A DNA stretch of 9,206 nucleotides from Patescibacteria group bacterium (GCA_023473845.1 JAMCYA010000062.1:1-9206); one strand, 5' to 3'; positions 1 to 6,991 are shown, counted from the stretch's first letter. The notes: a model not told the origin generated them from the sequence alone. Program-made: numbers and translations.

Positions 1-519
1 TTGCCCAAATTTATGCCATTTAAAGACGTGCCTTTCGGCGATGCCAAAACCTTCAATGTGGTGGTGGAGGTGCCGGCCGGAGGCCAAAAAAAATACGAAT
101 ACGATGCCGAAATGGATGCCATCAAGCTTGGCGAAGTATTGTATGATGATTTGAAGTTTCCCTTCAATTACGGCCACGTGCCCAAAACTTTGGCCGGGGA
201 CAACGATTTACTGGATGCTTTTGTCATTAGTTCCTATCCTATTACCACAGGTACGGTGGTAGAGTGCCGGGCTGTGGGCCTTTTGGAAGTTATGGACCGG
301 GGCAAGCGGGATAATAAAATTTTAGCTATACCCGTTAACGACACCCGTTTCAACCAGGTCCAAAACATTGAAGATGTACCCGCGGCAGACATAGAAAAAT
401 TTAAATCTTTTTATGCGGCTTTGCCCGCGGCTTGGAGCCGGGAGATAACGCTGATAGGAATCAAAAATAAAGAGGCGGCAGCCAAAGAACTGTTGCTTAC
501 TCAGGAATTGGCAGATTAA
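1..519 (+). CDS. ppa: Soluble family I inorganic pyrophosphatase, atypical active site
   Basis: Predicted cytoplasmic enzyme hydrolysing pyrophosphate to two phosphates, pulling biosynthetic reactions forward. The 172-residue length matches bacterial family I enzymes. Visible family marks are VVVEVPAG near residue 21, KKYEYD, FNYGHVP, the metal-binding DNDLLDAF (the family usually has DxDPxD, so Pro is replaced by Leu), and MDRGKRDNKILAIP with the two further aspartates and the lysine. By eye alignment to the E. coli enzyme, the position of Arg43 is Glu (LGEVLY against the common LDRVLY) and that of Lys142 is Ala (FYAAL against HYKDL). Metal ligands are kept while two phosphate-binding residues seem lost. 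The TTG at base 1 is at the window edge, so the true start may lie upstream; the ATG at 13 is another candidate. A terminator follows at once. The family is sure; full activity is not. Confidence 0.93.
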   Translation: MPKFMPFKDVPFGDAKTFNVVVEVPAGGQKKYEYDAEMDAIKLGEVLYDDLKFPFNYGHVPKTLAGDNDLLDAFVISSYPITTGTVVECRAVGLLEVMDRGKRDNKILAIPVNDTRFNQVQNIEDVPAADIEKFKSFYAALPAAWSREITLIGIKNKEAAAKELLLTQELAD

Positions 520-546
520 AACCCCGCAGTAAGCGGGGTTTTTGTT
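519..546 (+). terminator. Rho-independent terminator of ppa
   Basis: A 9-bp stem (519-527 with 533-541, AAACCCCGC/GCGGGGTTT) with loop AGTAA begins at the last base of the stop codon and runs into a T-rich tract. It ends ppa transcription. Confidence 0.9.
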
Positions 547-588
547 TAGTGTCCGAAAGTTTCGCGTATTTATTTAATAATGCCTTAA

Positions 589-626
589 TTTGTCAAACGA
601 GTCACATATGTGACTCGTTTGACAAA
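589..626. repeat. Perfect 38-bp palindrome between convergent genes
   Basis: Two 19-base arms meet with no spacer, centred between 607 and 608 on ACATATGT. Every base from 589 to 607 pairs with its partner from 626 back to 608. It lies between the ppa terminator and the 3' end of the minus-strand hydrolase. There is no T-tract on either side, so it is not a textbook terminator. It may be a dispersed palindromic repeat, a protein-binding site or a cruciform-forming element. Confidence 0.9.
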
Positions 627-662
627 ACTTCGTTCCGCGCACAAATATTGAAAACACACCGG

Positions 663-1511
663 TTATTTCAGGTGGGTTTTAAAGAAGTTGTTGGTTTTAA
701 TTTCAAAATCCAAAGGCGGTTCGCTGTGCGAGCCGCCGCCGGGAAAATAAAATTCCGCGGAAGAATTTTTGGACAGTGCTGCTTGCAGTTTTTGCGCCTG
801 GGCAAAAGGCACCACTTCGTCGCCCTGGTTATGAATGACGAGAACGGGAACCGTTATTTTTTCCGCAGCTTGGGCGGGGTTTGGCAAAGAACCGAAGAAC
901 AGCCGTTCCCAGAAAGTTATTAGTCCGGCCATGGGCCTGTCCAATATCCCCAGTTTTTTGTATTGGTTCTGGACAAGGCCGGGCAAATCCGTAAAGGCGC
1001 CGTATTCGGCCACGGCCTGGATGCGTTTGTCCTGAGACGCAGCGAGCAGACCAATAGAGCCGCCCTCCGAATAACCGAACACGCCAACATCGGTGTTGCC
1101 TTTTTTCTCCAAAAAATCAAGCGCATACTTGAGGTCTTTTTGTTCTTTGGCTCCGAATGTGGCAATTGCCCCGCCGCTTTGGCCCATGCCGCGCAAATCC
1201 ACCAGTAGGATATTGAAATTGATTTCAAACAGCGTAGCCGTGGGCAAGAGGTCCCCTTTATCCATAGGGTAGCCATGGAGCATGAGGATGGCTTTATTTG
1301 TGGGTTTTTTGGCCGGCAAATACCAGCCCGTAAGCTTGGTACCGTCAAAGCCGGCCAGGCTGACATTTTCATAAGCAAGTTTGTATTTTTCCGGAGTTTC
1401 GCTGGAATTTATTTTTTGGGGATGAACCGTTATCCAAAACAGGCCCAAAGAAATCAAAACCAGCCCAAGAGGGATTATTAGGAGGTAATAAAAGAGTTTT
1501 TTGAGTGTCAT
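663..1511 (-). CDS. Membrane-anchored alpha/beta hydrolase
   Basis: A 282-residue serine hydrolase with one N-terminal membrane segment (about residues 5-29), so the catalytic domain probably faces outward. The core shows LHGYP at 78-82 (oxyanion-hole region), DLRGMGQSGG at 105-114, the nucleophile elbow GYSEGG with Ser148, a likely acid in QGDEVVP (Asp231), and the catalytic His in GGSHSE (His262). The order and spacing match the BEM46/ABHD-type S9-like hydrolase superfamily; the substrate (ester, peptide or thioester) cannot be told. It starts at an ATG only six bases after an extended -10 box and has no Shine-Dalgarno, suggesting a leaderless mRNA. It converges with ppa and is divergent from the cassette at 1630. 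Confidence 0.88.
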   Translation of the reverse strand: MTLKKLFYYLLIIPLGLVLISLGLFWITVHPQKINSSETPEKYKLAYENVSLAGFDGTKLTGWYLPAKKPTNKAILMLHGYPMDKGDLLPTATLFEINFNILLVDLRGMGQSGGAIATFGAKEQKDLKYALDFLEKKGNTDVGVFGYSEGGSIGLLAASQDKRIQAVAEYGAFTDLPGLVQNQYKKLGILDRPMAGLITFWERLFFGSLPNPAQAAEKITVPVLVIHNQGDEVVPFAQAQKLQAALSKNSSAEFYFPGGGSHSEPPLDFEIKTNNFFKTHLK

Positions 1512-1517
1512 GAATAA

Positions 1518-1526
1518 ATTATAGCA
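1518..1526 (-). promoter_or_regulatory. Extended -10 promoter of the hydrolase (leaderless type)
   Basis: Read on the minus strand: TGC then TATAAT, six bases, then the ATG at 1511. There is no good -35. The predicted transcription start falls on the A of the start codon. Confidence 0.65.
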
Positions 1527-1540
1527 GATATTTTTTTACA

Positions 1541-1569
1541 TTGACTTTGCATATTCCAGGTAGTAAAAT
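1541..1569 (+). promoter_or_regulatory. Sigma-70-type promoter of the two-gene cassette
   Basis: TTGACT (1541-1546), a 17-base spacer and TAAAAT (1564-1569) closely match the consensus. The start should be near 1576, leaving about 54 bases of leader before the ATG at 1630. That leader holds a strong Shine-Dalgarno, unlike the other genes here. Confidence 0.75.
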
Positions 1570-1619
1570 AGGTCACTGGCTGGACAGTTTTTAGCTGAGC
1601 CAGGCGGCAACACAAAATC

Positions 1620-1624
1620 GGAGG
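1620..1624 (+). promoter_or_regulatory. Strong Shine-Dalgarno site
   Basis: GGAGG ends five bases before the ATG at 1630 and fixes that start. It is notable because most other genes in the window lack such a site. Confidence 0.8.
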
Positions 1625-1629
1625 TTTGA

Positions 1630-1941
1630 ATGCAGGGTACTCAAAAGGTGGTATGCAGCGCGTTTATGGAACAGATCGAGGAGAAGAACGGACCCAGGCG
1701 AAGGCATTTCTGGATTTTCGATATGACTCGGGTTCCCGAAGTCGGCGAGAAAATCGACGGCAAGGAAGTTCATGACGACGGGTCGAAATGGAAGGTGCGT
1801 CTCGTCATCAAGGATCCGAAGCTGATGGATATGCTTACGGCGTTTGACGCTATCGACCGGGTTCCGGACCACGGGAGCGGCTTTACCCATCACTTCATCA
1901 ATCTTCTCGAGGCCTTGGTTTCGAACAAGCGGGTGATTTAG
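1630..1941 (+). CDS. Small soluble protein of unknown function, first gene of the cassette
   Basis: I do not recognise this 103-residue protein. It is soluble and highly charged, with a basic patch (GPRRRHFWIFD, about 21-31), a KIDGKEVHDDGSKW segment, and a C-terminal part rich in His and hydrophobic residues (HGSGFTHHFINLLEAL). There is no signal peptide, membrane segment or catalytic motif I can name. It is very likely a real gene: a near-consensus promoter, a GGAGG site at ideal spacing, and a second gene close behind with its own Shine-Dalgarno. Codon use (ATC, CTC, AAG, TCG, GAC) differs from the ATT/TTG/AAA-leaning neighbours. A transferred or specially expressed cassette is possible; that is inference. 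Confidence 0.75.
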   Translation: MQGTQKVVCSAFMEQIEEKNGPRRRHFWIFDMTRVPEVGEKIDGKEVHDDGSKWKVRLVIKDPKLMDMLTAFDAIDRVPDHGSGFTHHFINLLEALVSNKRVI

Positions 1942-1950
1942 GGGGTGAAG

Positions 1951-2280
1951 ATGTTGATTAACTCGGTGCTCGTAGTTACGGGGCTGCTGCTGGTCTTCGG
2001 CTTGGCGTGGCCGGAGAAAGGCCGGTGGCTCAAGTGGCCGGTCAGAATCTTCGGCATCCTGGGCACGCTGTTCGTGGCCATGATGCTTTGGGCGCTTTCA
2101 GTGACCGGGCGCATGGCTCTGGAGGACGGACAAGTGCTGGGCAACTGGGACTATCTGTTCGGCAGCGCAGCTTTGCTGTTCTGTTTCTGGGGTCCGGCTT
2201 TCGGACTGGGGGTCGGCCGCGCACTGGGTCGATTTGTGCGCTGGCTGGGGCAGGAGGCTCAGGAAGACACGCACCTTTAA
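1951..2280 (+). CDS. Small integral membrane protein, second gene of the cassette
   Basis: About 109 residues with three hydrophobic segments: the N-terminus (INSVLVVTGLLLVFGLAW), the middle (VRIFGILGTLFVAMMLWAL) and a third around LFGSAALLFCFWGPAFGLGV, ending in a charged tail (LGQEAQEDTHL). I recognise no family. I chose the ATG at 1951 because GGGGGTGA (1941-1948) resembles the anti-Shine-Dalgarno match and sits at the same distance as in the gene before. A GTG at 1945 would overlap that site and add only two residues. It follows the first gene with a 9-base gap, and a bidirectional terminator closes the pair. It is GC-rich in codon use like its partner; the two probably work together. Confidence 0.75.
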   Translation: MLINSVLVVTGLLLVFGLAWPEKGRWLKWPVRIFGILGTLFVAMMLWALSVTGRMALEDGQVLGNWDYLFGSAALLFCFWGPAFGLGVGRALGRFVRWLGQEAQEDTHL

Positions 2281-2309
2281 ACCAACGCGGATAGGAGGCC
2301 GCACAACAA

Positions 2310-2343
2310 AAAAGGCAGAGCGCTTCATAGCGGTCTGCCTTTT
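2310..2343. terminator. Bidirectional terminator between the cassette and hppA
   Basis: The stem 2310-2319/2334-2343 (AAAAGGCAGA with TCTGCCTTTT) is extended by CGC/GCG around a six-base loop, with one G-G mismatch. The minus-strand reading gives six T residues after the stem and so serves hppA well; the plus-strand reading gives four T and serves the small cassette. Confidence 0.85.
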
Positions 2344-2359
2344 AACTTTGTTTAAAAAC

Positions 2360-4366
2360 CTACGGCTTTAAGAATTTGACCAGGAGCAAAGCCACAATGT
2401 TTATGATTTTAATCATCGGGTTAATCGCCGGACCCGCGGTGTCCTTGTAGGGATCGCCAACTGTGTCGCCGGTAACCGCAGCTTTGTGGGCGTCCGAGCC
2501 TTTGCCGCCAAAGTTGCCTTCCTCAATATATTTTTTGGCGTTGTCCCAGGCCGCGCCGCCCGTGGTCATGGAAATACCCACGAACAAGCCGGTCACAATC
2601 GTGCCGACCAAAAGGCCGCCCAAGGCTTCCGCACCCAGCCACATGCCGACCACCACCGGAACCACGACGGGCAAAAGAGCGGGCACCACCATTTCTTTAA
2701 TGGCGGACTTGGTAACAATATCTACGGCTTTGGAATAGTCGGGCTTGCCCGTGCCTTCCATAATGCCCTTAATCTCACGGAACTGCCTGCGGATTTCTTC
2801 CACAATGGCTTTGGCTGCAGAGCCCACGGCCGACATGGCCATGCTGGCAAAAAGGTAAGGCAGCAGGCCGCCAATCAGCAAGCCCACCAGTACGCGGGTG
2901 TCCGACAAATCAAAGATGGCGCTGATGTTGTTGATTTTTAATTCCTGGGTATAAGCGGCAAACAAGACCATGGCTGCCAGGCCAGCCGAAGCAATGGCGT
3001 AGCCTTTGGTTACGGCTTTGGTGGTGTTGCCTACGGCATCCAGAGCGTCCGTTACGACGCGGACTTCTTTGGGCAAGCCGGACATTTCCGCAATGCCGCC
3101 CGCGTTGTCGGTAATCGGGCCAAACGCGTCAATGGCCACCACAATGCCGGTTAAGGAAAGCATGCTCATGACGGCCAAAGCAATGCCGTACAAGCCGGCC
3201 CAGTGGAAAGCCAGTAAAATTGCCAGGACAATCACAATGACCGGCAAGGCCGTGGCCTGCATGCCAATCCCCAGCCCTGCAATGATATTGGTGCCGTGCC
3301 CGGTGGTGGAACTCTCGGCAATTTTTTTGACCGGAGCGTAGCTTTTGGAAGTGTAGTATTCTGTGATTACCACCACTGCAGCGGTAACTGCCAGACCGAG
3401 CAATGAAGAGTGGTACAGGTTCTGCCAGGTGTATTTGCCGTTGTACATCATCAAAGCTTTGGTGATGGGGTAAAAAGCAATTGCTGACAAGAGGCCGGTC
3501 GCAATCAGGCTTTTATACAAAGCGCCCATAATGTTTTCGCTTTTGCCCAAACGGACGAACCAGGTGCCGACAATGGTTGCAACAATGGAAACCGCGCCAA
3601 TGACCAGCGGGTAAACTACCGCATTGCTCTTGGCGCCAAAAATGGATACGCCCAAAAGGATAACGGCGATAGCGGAAACCGCGTAGGTTTCAAACAAGTC
3701 CGCAGCCATGCCCGCGCAGTCGCCAACGTTGTCGCCAACGTTGTCCGCAATTACGCCCGGGTTCCGGGGGTCATCTTCGGGGATGGAGGCTTCAATTTTG
3801 CCGACCATGTCAGTGCCTACATCTGCGCCTTTGGTAAAGATGCCGCCGCCCAAACGGGCAAACACGGAAATCAGGGAGGCGCCAAAACCCAGACCAATGA
3901 GCGCGTTGTAATTATGCGTAGCCAAATAAAAACCGGAAACGGATAAAAGGCCTAGGCCTGCTACGAACAGGCCGGTAACTGCGCCGCCCTTAAAAGCCAG
4001 GTTCAGTGCGCCCTTAAGGCCTTTTTTGGCTGCTTCGGCTGTACGCACATTGGCGCGCACGGAAATGTTCATGCCGACAAAGCCTGCAACCGCGGAGAGG
4101 ATAGCGCCTACAAAGAAGGCGAAAATCGTTTCCCGGCTAAAATTGGCCAACTTCATCAAGACGGCGATTACCACAGCCAACAGCCCTACGGTCTTGTACT
4201 GGCGGGCGAGGTAGGCTTTAGCGCCTGCCTGGATGGCTTTGGCAATTTCAATCATTTTGCCGTCGCCCTGCGGGGCCTTTAATATTTGCCAAATTAAAAC
4301 ACTTCCGTATAGAAGTGCCAATAGGCCTGCCCCCACTGCATACCACAACATTGTGTTCTCGGTCAT
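2360..4366 (-). CDS. hppA: K+-independent proton-pumping membrane pyrophosphatase
   Basis: A 668-residue polytopic membrane enzyme (about 16 helices expected for the family) that couples pyrophosphate hydrolysis to proton export. Key motifs are the substrate site [13 protein letters not shown] (178-190), [20 protein letters not shown] (198-217), LFETY (224-228), [12 protein letters not shown] (413-424) and the C-terminal [19 protein letters not shown] (632-650). In [10 protein letters not shown] (446-455), Lys450 and Thr453 occupy the positions that distinguish K+-independent enzymes, whereas K+-dependent ones have Ala at the first. Length is normal and no core motif is missing. It starts with ATG at 4366 without a Shine-Dalgarno; ATG at codon 6 is an alternative. 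It has its own promoter and terminator. With ppa, it gives the cell two routes for pyrophosphate. Confidence 0.97.
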   Translation of the reverse strand: MTENTMLWYAVGAGLLALLYGSVLIWQILKAPQGDGKMIEIAKAIQAGAKAYLARQYKTVGLLAVVIAVLMKLANFSRETIFAFFVGAILSAVAGFVGMNISVRANVRTAEAAKKGLKGALNLAFKGGAVTGLFVAGLGLLSVSGFYLATHNYNALIGLGFGASLISVFARLGGGIFTKGADVGTDMVGKIEASIPEDDPRNPGVIADNVGDNVGDCAGMAADLFETYAVSAIAVILLGVSIFGAKSNAVVYPLVIGAVSIVATIVGTWFVRLGKSENIMGALYKSLIATGLLSAIAFYPITKALMMYNGKYTWQNLYHSSLLGLAVTAAVVVITEYYTSKSYAPVKKIAESSTTGHGTNIIAGLGIGMQATALPVIVIVLAILLAFHWAGLYGIALAVMSMLSLTGIVVAIDAFGPITDNAGGIAEMSGLPKEVRVVTDALDAVGNTTKAVTKGYAIASAGLAAMVLFAAYTQELKINNISAIFDLSDTRVLVGLLIGGLLPYLFASMAMSAVGSAAKAIVEEIRRQFREIKGIMEGTGKPDYSKAVDIVTKSAIKEMVVPALLPVVVPVVVGMWLGAEALGGLLVGTIVTGLFVGISMTTGGAAWDNAKKYIEEGNFGGKGSDAHKAAVTGDTVGDPYKDTAGPAINPMIKIINIVALLLVKFLKP

Positions 4367-4399
4367 AGTTTACGATTAATACTGTTAATGGATGGGGTA

Positions 4400-4429
4400 A
4401 TTATACCCCAAAAGGCCGTTTTTTTTCAA
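4400..4429 (-). promoter_or_regulatory. Promoter of hppA with an inverted repeat over the -10 box
   Basis: On the minus strand, TTGAAA (4424-4429), 18 bases and TATAAT (4400-4405). The start should be near 4393, about 27 bases before the ATG. GGGGTA-ATTA-TACCCC (4394-4409) makes a 6-bp inverted repeat across the -10 box, a possible operator. Confidence 0.65.
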
Positions 4430-4434
4430 CCCAT

Positions 4435-4473
4435 AAAAAACCGCCCCGGATTTCTGGTTCCGGGGCGGTTTAA
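4435..4473 (-). terminator. Strong terminator downstream of the PsbP-like gene
   Basis: A perfect 13-bp stem (4438-4450 with 4459-4471, AAACCGCCCCGGA/TCCGGGGCGGTTT) with an eight-base loop, followed on the minus strand by six T. It separates the 188-residue gene from hppA. Confidence 0.93.
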
Positions 4474-4480
4474 AAGTCGG

Positions 4481-5047
4481 TTATTGGAATTTGACGGACT
4501 CAATCAGCCCGTTGAACTGGGGTTTTAGGCTTAAGGACAGGCCGAGGTCAAAGGTCAGGTAAGTGGCGCCTTTTTTTACCCCGTAAAGCAGGTCGGAAAC
4601 ATCGAGTGCCTGTACGCCGCCGACGGTTGCGCCCTGGACGGGCAGGCCGTCCATGACGTAAAAGCTTTTGTCGCTGGCGTAGATTTTAATGTTGTAATAT
4701 TTGCGGCCCGGGTCAATTTCCAATACATCGTATCCGTCTTTGCTTTTGGTCCAGGGCTTAATTTTCCAGTCGGGATTGTATTTAAAGTTTATGCCGTATT
4801 TGGAATCGGAAAATTCTTTCCAGGCGCTGGTGTCCGCCACTTCTTTAGCCAGCACTTCCGGGCTGCTGGGCTTTTGAATGGTTTTGTTGTCCTGCTTGTT
4901 TTCGGTGCGCGGTCCGACTTCGGCGTATTCTTTTCCAGGTTCGCCCTTCATGACGCCAATCAGCCAGAGCGTCAGTAGGCTGCCAAAAACTGCAAGCAAA
5001 ACCAAAACCACAAAGCTTTTGGTCTGGGGGGATGCATTATTGAACAT
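4481..5047 (-). CDS. Membrane-anchored PsbP-like protein of unknown function
   Basis: A 188-residue protein with an N-terminal membrane segment (about residues 11-33, FVVLVLLAVFGSLLTLWLIG), a charged linker (about 34-75), then a compact domain beginning at WKEFSDSKYGINFKYNPDWK. The YGI-F-KYNPDW pattern is typical of PsbP/MOG1-like domains found in many anchored envelope proteins of small-genome bacteria. No cysteine lipobox is seen, so it is probably an uncleaved anchor with the domain outside the membrane. No catalytic residues are recognisable, and the ligand is unknown. A consensus promoter precedes it and a strong terminator follows, so it is its own transcription unit. The fold call is from pattern recognition only. 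Confidence 0.8.
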   Translation of the reverse strand: MFNNASPQTKSFVVLVLLAVFGSLLTLWLIGVMKGEPGKEYAEVGPRTENKQDNKTIQKPSSPEVLAKEVADTSAWKEFSDSKYGINFKYNPDWKIKPWTKSKDGYDVLEIDPGRKYYNIKIYASDKSFYVMDGLPVQGATVGGVQALDVSDLLYGVKKGATYLTFDLGLSLSLKPQFNGLIESVKFQ

Positions 5048-5081
5048 ATTTTTGTTTCTAAATTGGTTGTTTTATATTTTT

Positions 5082-5111
5082 ATTATACAAACTTCCGGCA
5101 GGCGGTGTCAA
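5082..5111 (-). promoter_or_regulatory. Consensus promoter of the PsbP-like gene
   Basis: On the minus strand, TTGACA (5106-5111), 18 bases, TATAAT (5082-5087): both boxes are perfect. It begins one base after the stop codon of the 62-residue gene. The start should be near 5075, giving a leader of about 28 bases with no Shine-Dalgarno. Confidence 0.8.
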
Positions 5112-5112
5112 A

Positions 5113-5301
5113 CTATTTGCTCTTGCTGCCGAAAAAAGTGTCCAGGGCGGCATTGTTGCCGCAGTAGTAGAGGTTTTTGGTCAGGGCCACGCAGTAGCCG
5201 GGGTTTTTGTTGATGAAAGAATATTTCGGCAAAAACCAGTAAAGGAAAAGCACGACGCCGCCAATGGCTAAATATAAAATGAGTTTTAGAAATTTCAGCA
5301 T
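5113..5301 (-). CDS. 62-residue single-span membrane peptide
   Basis: A short protein with a basic N-terminus (MLKFLK), one membrane helix (about residues 6-25) and an outer tail with two cysteines in NPGYC-ALTKNLYYCGNN, which could form a disulfide. I recognise no family. Reality is supported by the membrane-peptide composition, an extended -10 box upstream, and its fit between a divergently placed promoter and the mannosyltransferase stop. No Shine-Dalgarno is visible. It could be co-transcribed with the mannosyltransferase upstream, since no terminator separates them. Function unknown. Confidence 0.65.
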   Translation of the reverse strand: MLKFLKLILYLAIGGVVLFLYWFLPKYSFINKNPGYCVALTKNLYYCGNNAALDTFFGSKSK

Positions 5302-5325
5302 AAGGTTATGTGGCTTGATTTAGGT

Positions 5326-5334
5326 ATCATATCA
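5326..5334 (-). promoter_or_regulatory. Possible extended -10 promoter of the 62-residue gene
   Basis: Minus strand TGA-TATGAT, with about 18 bases of leader before the ATG at 5301. No clear -35 is present. Confidence 0.45.
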
Positions 5335-5354
5335 AATAAATTCGGACAATGCGA

Positions 5355-6479
5355 TTAGACCACGAAATACCAGCCCACAAAGGCAAAGGCCAGCACCAGC
5401 AGGGCAGTTAGGCCAAGGGAAAACCAGGTAAATTTAAAAAGACGGTTTTGCACCAAGCCGGCCGCAATAAAGACGGGGAAAACATTGAGCAAATACCGGC
5501 CCAAGCTGGTGGTGGTGCCAGTACACAGGGGCAGCAGAATGGATAGAGCGGCGAACAAAAGGTAGGAGCCGCGCAGCTCTCGCCACTTGATTGTTAATAG
5601 CCAAAGGCTGGCGGCCAGAGCCAGAAAAGCCAGGGTGTAGACCAGGGCCTTGAGCATGTCGCCTTGCTGGAAAAAGTGGAGGGTGTTATTCAGATCCCAC
5701 CAGAGCGTTTTTAGCGGAAAGGTGGACTGCCTGCCAAAGCTGGCTTGGTTATAGACAAAAGCAAAAAAATACCCGGTTTTAAATTTCAGGTAAAGCATAA
5801 ACGTTGCCAAGCCGGCGGGGATGAGGGTAAGCCAGAGAATCCGGGGCCCCAATTTTTTATTCTGCACTAGGTATTCGTAGGCCAGGGCGGGCAAGAGCAA
5901 CACGCCCGTAATGCGGGTGAGCGCAGCCAAAAGACCCAGCAGGCCGGCCAGCGGCCAGTTCCGTTTCCGCGCGTAATAAAAAGCTGCGGTTACCAAAAGC
6001 AAGAACAGCGATTCCGTATAGACCGCTGCCAGGAAAAAACTCCAGGGGAAAATAAGCAAGAACAACAAAATGGAAAAAGCCCGCCTGTCGTCAAAGTCCA
6101 AACGCAGGAGCTTGTAAAAAAATCCGAGAGCCAAGAGCAGGGCAAGCCAGGAAAGAAGCTGTCCCGCGTAAAAATAATCCAAAGCCGAAATTTGGGATAA
6201 GCCTTTTATAAGCAGCGGATAAAGTGGAAAAAAGACCACCGTGGAGTTTTGGCCGGGGTTTAAGTAGTAACCGTATTTGGCTACGGCCGTATACCAGCCG
6301 GAATCCCAGCGGGCGAAAAGGGGTACGGAAGTATTGGAATAAGCCGGTTGCCAAGGGTCAAATTCTTTGAGCTTTTTGCTGTTAACCTGAAAAGAAAACA
6401 CTCCGACCAGCTGGAGCAGCAAGACAAAGAAAAACGCCAGACAGAATATTTTGGAATACGGGCTGAGCCGGAAGTTCAT
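5355..6479 (-). CDS. PIG-V-like mannosyltransferase (integral membrane glycosyltransferase)
   Basis: A 374-residue, roughly ten-helix membrane protein of the PIG-V/Gpi18-like group (GT-C fold). These enzymes use polyprenyl-phosphate sugars and act on the outer side of the membrane. The diagnostic first loop holds ARWDSGWY (56-63) with the likely catalytic Asp, followed by FFPLYP (83-88), AVYTESLFLL (152-161) and LTRITGVLLLP (187-197). Bacterial members mostly build cell-surface glycans; the acceptor here is unknown. The ATG at 6479 lies exactly six bases after an extended -10 box, suggesting a leaderless mRNA. No glycan cluster surrounds it. The family call is good; the sugar is inferred from the family name only. 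Confidence 0.87.
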   Translation of the reverse strand: MNFRLSPYSKIFCLAFFFVLLLQLVGVFSFQVNSKKLKEFDPWQPAYSNTSVPLFARWDSGWYTAVAKYGYYLNPGQNSTVVFFPLYPLLIKGLSQISALDYFYAGQLLSWLALLLALGFFYKLLRLDFDDRRAFSILLFLLIFPWSFFLAAVYTESLFLLLVTAAFYYARKRNWPLAGLLGLLAALTRITGVLLLPALAYEYLVQNKKLGPRILWLTLIPAGLATFMLYLKFKTGYFFAFVYNQASFGRQSTFPLKTLWWDLNNTLHFFQQGDMLKALVYTLAFLALAASLWLLTIKWRELRGSYLLFAALSILLPLCTGTTTSLGRYLLNVFPVFIAAGLVQNRLFKFTWFSLGLTALLVLAFAFVGWYFVV

Positions 6480-6485
6480 ATTTAA

Positions 6486-6494
6486 ATACTAACA
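6486..6494 (-). promoter_or_regulatory. Extended -10 promoter of the mannosyltransferase (leaderless type)
   Basis: Minus strand TGT-TAGTAT, six bases, ATG. There is no -35, because a terminator stem lies where it would be. It is the same arrangement as upstream of the hydrolase and the YdcF gene. Confidence 0.55.
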
Positions 6495-6495
6495 T

Positions 6496-6523
6496 AAAAC
6501 CGCCCGAAGAGGCGGTAGTTTTT
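6496..6523 (-). terminator. Terminator of the two-TM protein gene
   Basis: The stem ACCGCC/GGCGGT (6499-6504 with 6511-6516) has a six-base loop and is followed on the minus strand by TTTT. It ends the gene at 6532-6906 and directly precedes the mannosyltransferase promoter. Confidence 0.8.
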
Positions 6524-6531
6524 AGAGGGGG

Positions 6532-6906
6532 CTATTGGTTTAGCTGCTGGATGTCCGAAGGCTTAATTTGTTCAATCTGCTGCAGGCTGGTTCCGGAACT
6601 GGAAAACAACGCTTTGCTGAAGGCAAAAAAAGCAATTACTGAAATAATCGTCAAGAACAGGCAAATTTTGGCTGCCCTTTGGTCGTTTTCGTCACTGCTA
6701 AAGTAGTATTTGAAAACGTAAATCAGACCGAACGGGGGAGCGCCTACGGAAATAAGGTACGGCCACTTGTATGACTTGGCCGAAATTTTATTTTCGCTTT
6801 CCGTTTCCAGGGCATTCATCATGAGCAGATTGACGTTTACGTTCGGGTTTTCTTTGCCCAGTTCGCGAAAGGTTTGTATTTTGTTTTCCAGGTCTTTGTC
6901 GCTCAT
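6532..6906 (-). CDS. Small two-TM membrane protein of unknown function
   Basis: A 124-residue protein: a charged cytoplasmic N-terminus (1-45, MSDKDLENKIQTFRELGK), two membrane segments (about 48-66, YLISVGAPPFGLIYVFKYYF; and 80-100, ICLFLTIISVIAFFAFSKAL) joined by a charged loop (SSDENDQRAAK), and a polar Gln-rich tail. The PPFGLIYVFKYYFSS pattern resembles short anchor proteins I associate with CPR genomes, but I cannot name a family. The start at 6906 is supported by an extended -10 box 11 bases upstream, which leaves only a few bases of leader. Its terminator follows the stop. Function unknown. Confidence 0.78.
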   Translation of the reverse strand: MSDKDLENKIQTFRELGKENPNVNVNLLMMNALETESENKISAKSYKWPYLISVGAPPFGLIYVFKYYFSSDENDQRAAKICLFLTIISVIAFFAFSKALFSSSGTSLQQIEQIKPSDIQQLNQ

Positions 6907-6917
6907 ATCGTTCTTTG

Positions 6918-6926
6918 ATTATATCA
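6918..6926 (-). promoter_or_regulatory. Extended -10 promoter of the two-TM protein gene
   Basis: Minus strand TGA-TATAAT, then 11 bases to the ATG. The tRNA-unit terminator occupies the upstream region, so no -35 can be placed. Confidence 0.65.
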
Positions 6927-6950
6927 TAAAACCGCCCCTTTTGGGCGGTT
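6927..6950 (-). terminator. Terminator of the tRNA transcription unit
   Basis: The stem AACCGCCC/GGGCGGTT (6930-6937 with 6943-6950) has a five-base loop and is followed on the minus strand by TTTT. It starts nine bases after the CCA of the outer tRNA-like element. On the plus strand the stem is followed by AGGTTTTTT, so it could also act that way. Confidence 0.8.
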
Positions 6951-6991
6951 AGGTTTTTTGGCTGGGGTGCTAGGATTTTCACCCTGTCACT

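Noticed and set aside
589..626. The palindrome as a rho-independent terminator
   Set aside because: No loop and no T-tract on either strand, and ppa already has a clear terminator.
549..1481. Several open frames antisense to the hydrolase, or in its other frame
   Set aside because: They lie wholly or mostly over a gene with a complete catalytic triad and have no family features or start signals.
2007..2328. Alternative frames over the second cassette gene
   Set aside because: They are Arg/Gly/Pro-rich shadows of GC-rich sequence; the 1951 frame has the ribosome site and hydrophobic pattern.
2463..4214. Plus-strand open frames inside hppA
   Set aside because: They are antisense shadows of a highly conserved enzyme with no promoter or ribosome site of their own.
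6091..6354. 87-codon minus-strand frame inside the mannosyltransferase
   Set aside because: It overlaps conserved motifs of the real gene in another frame.
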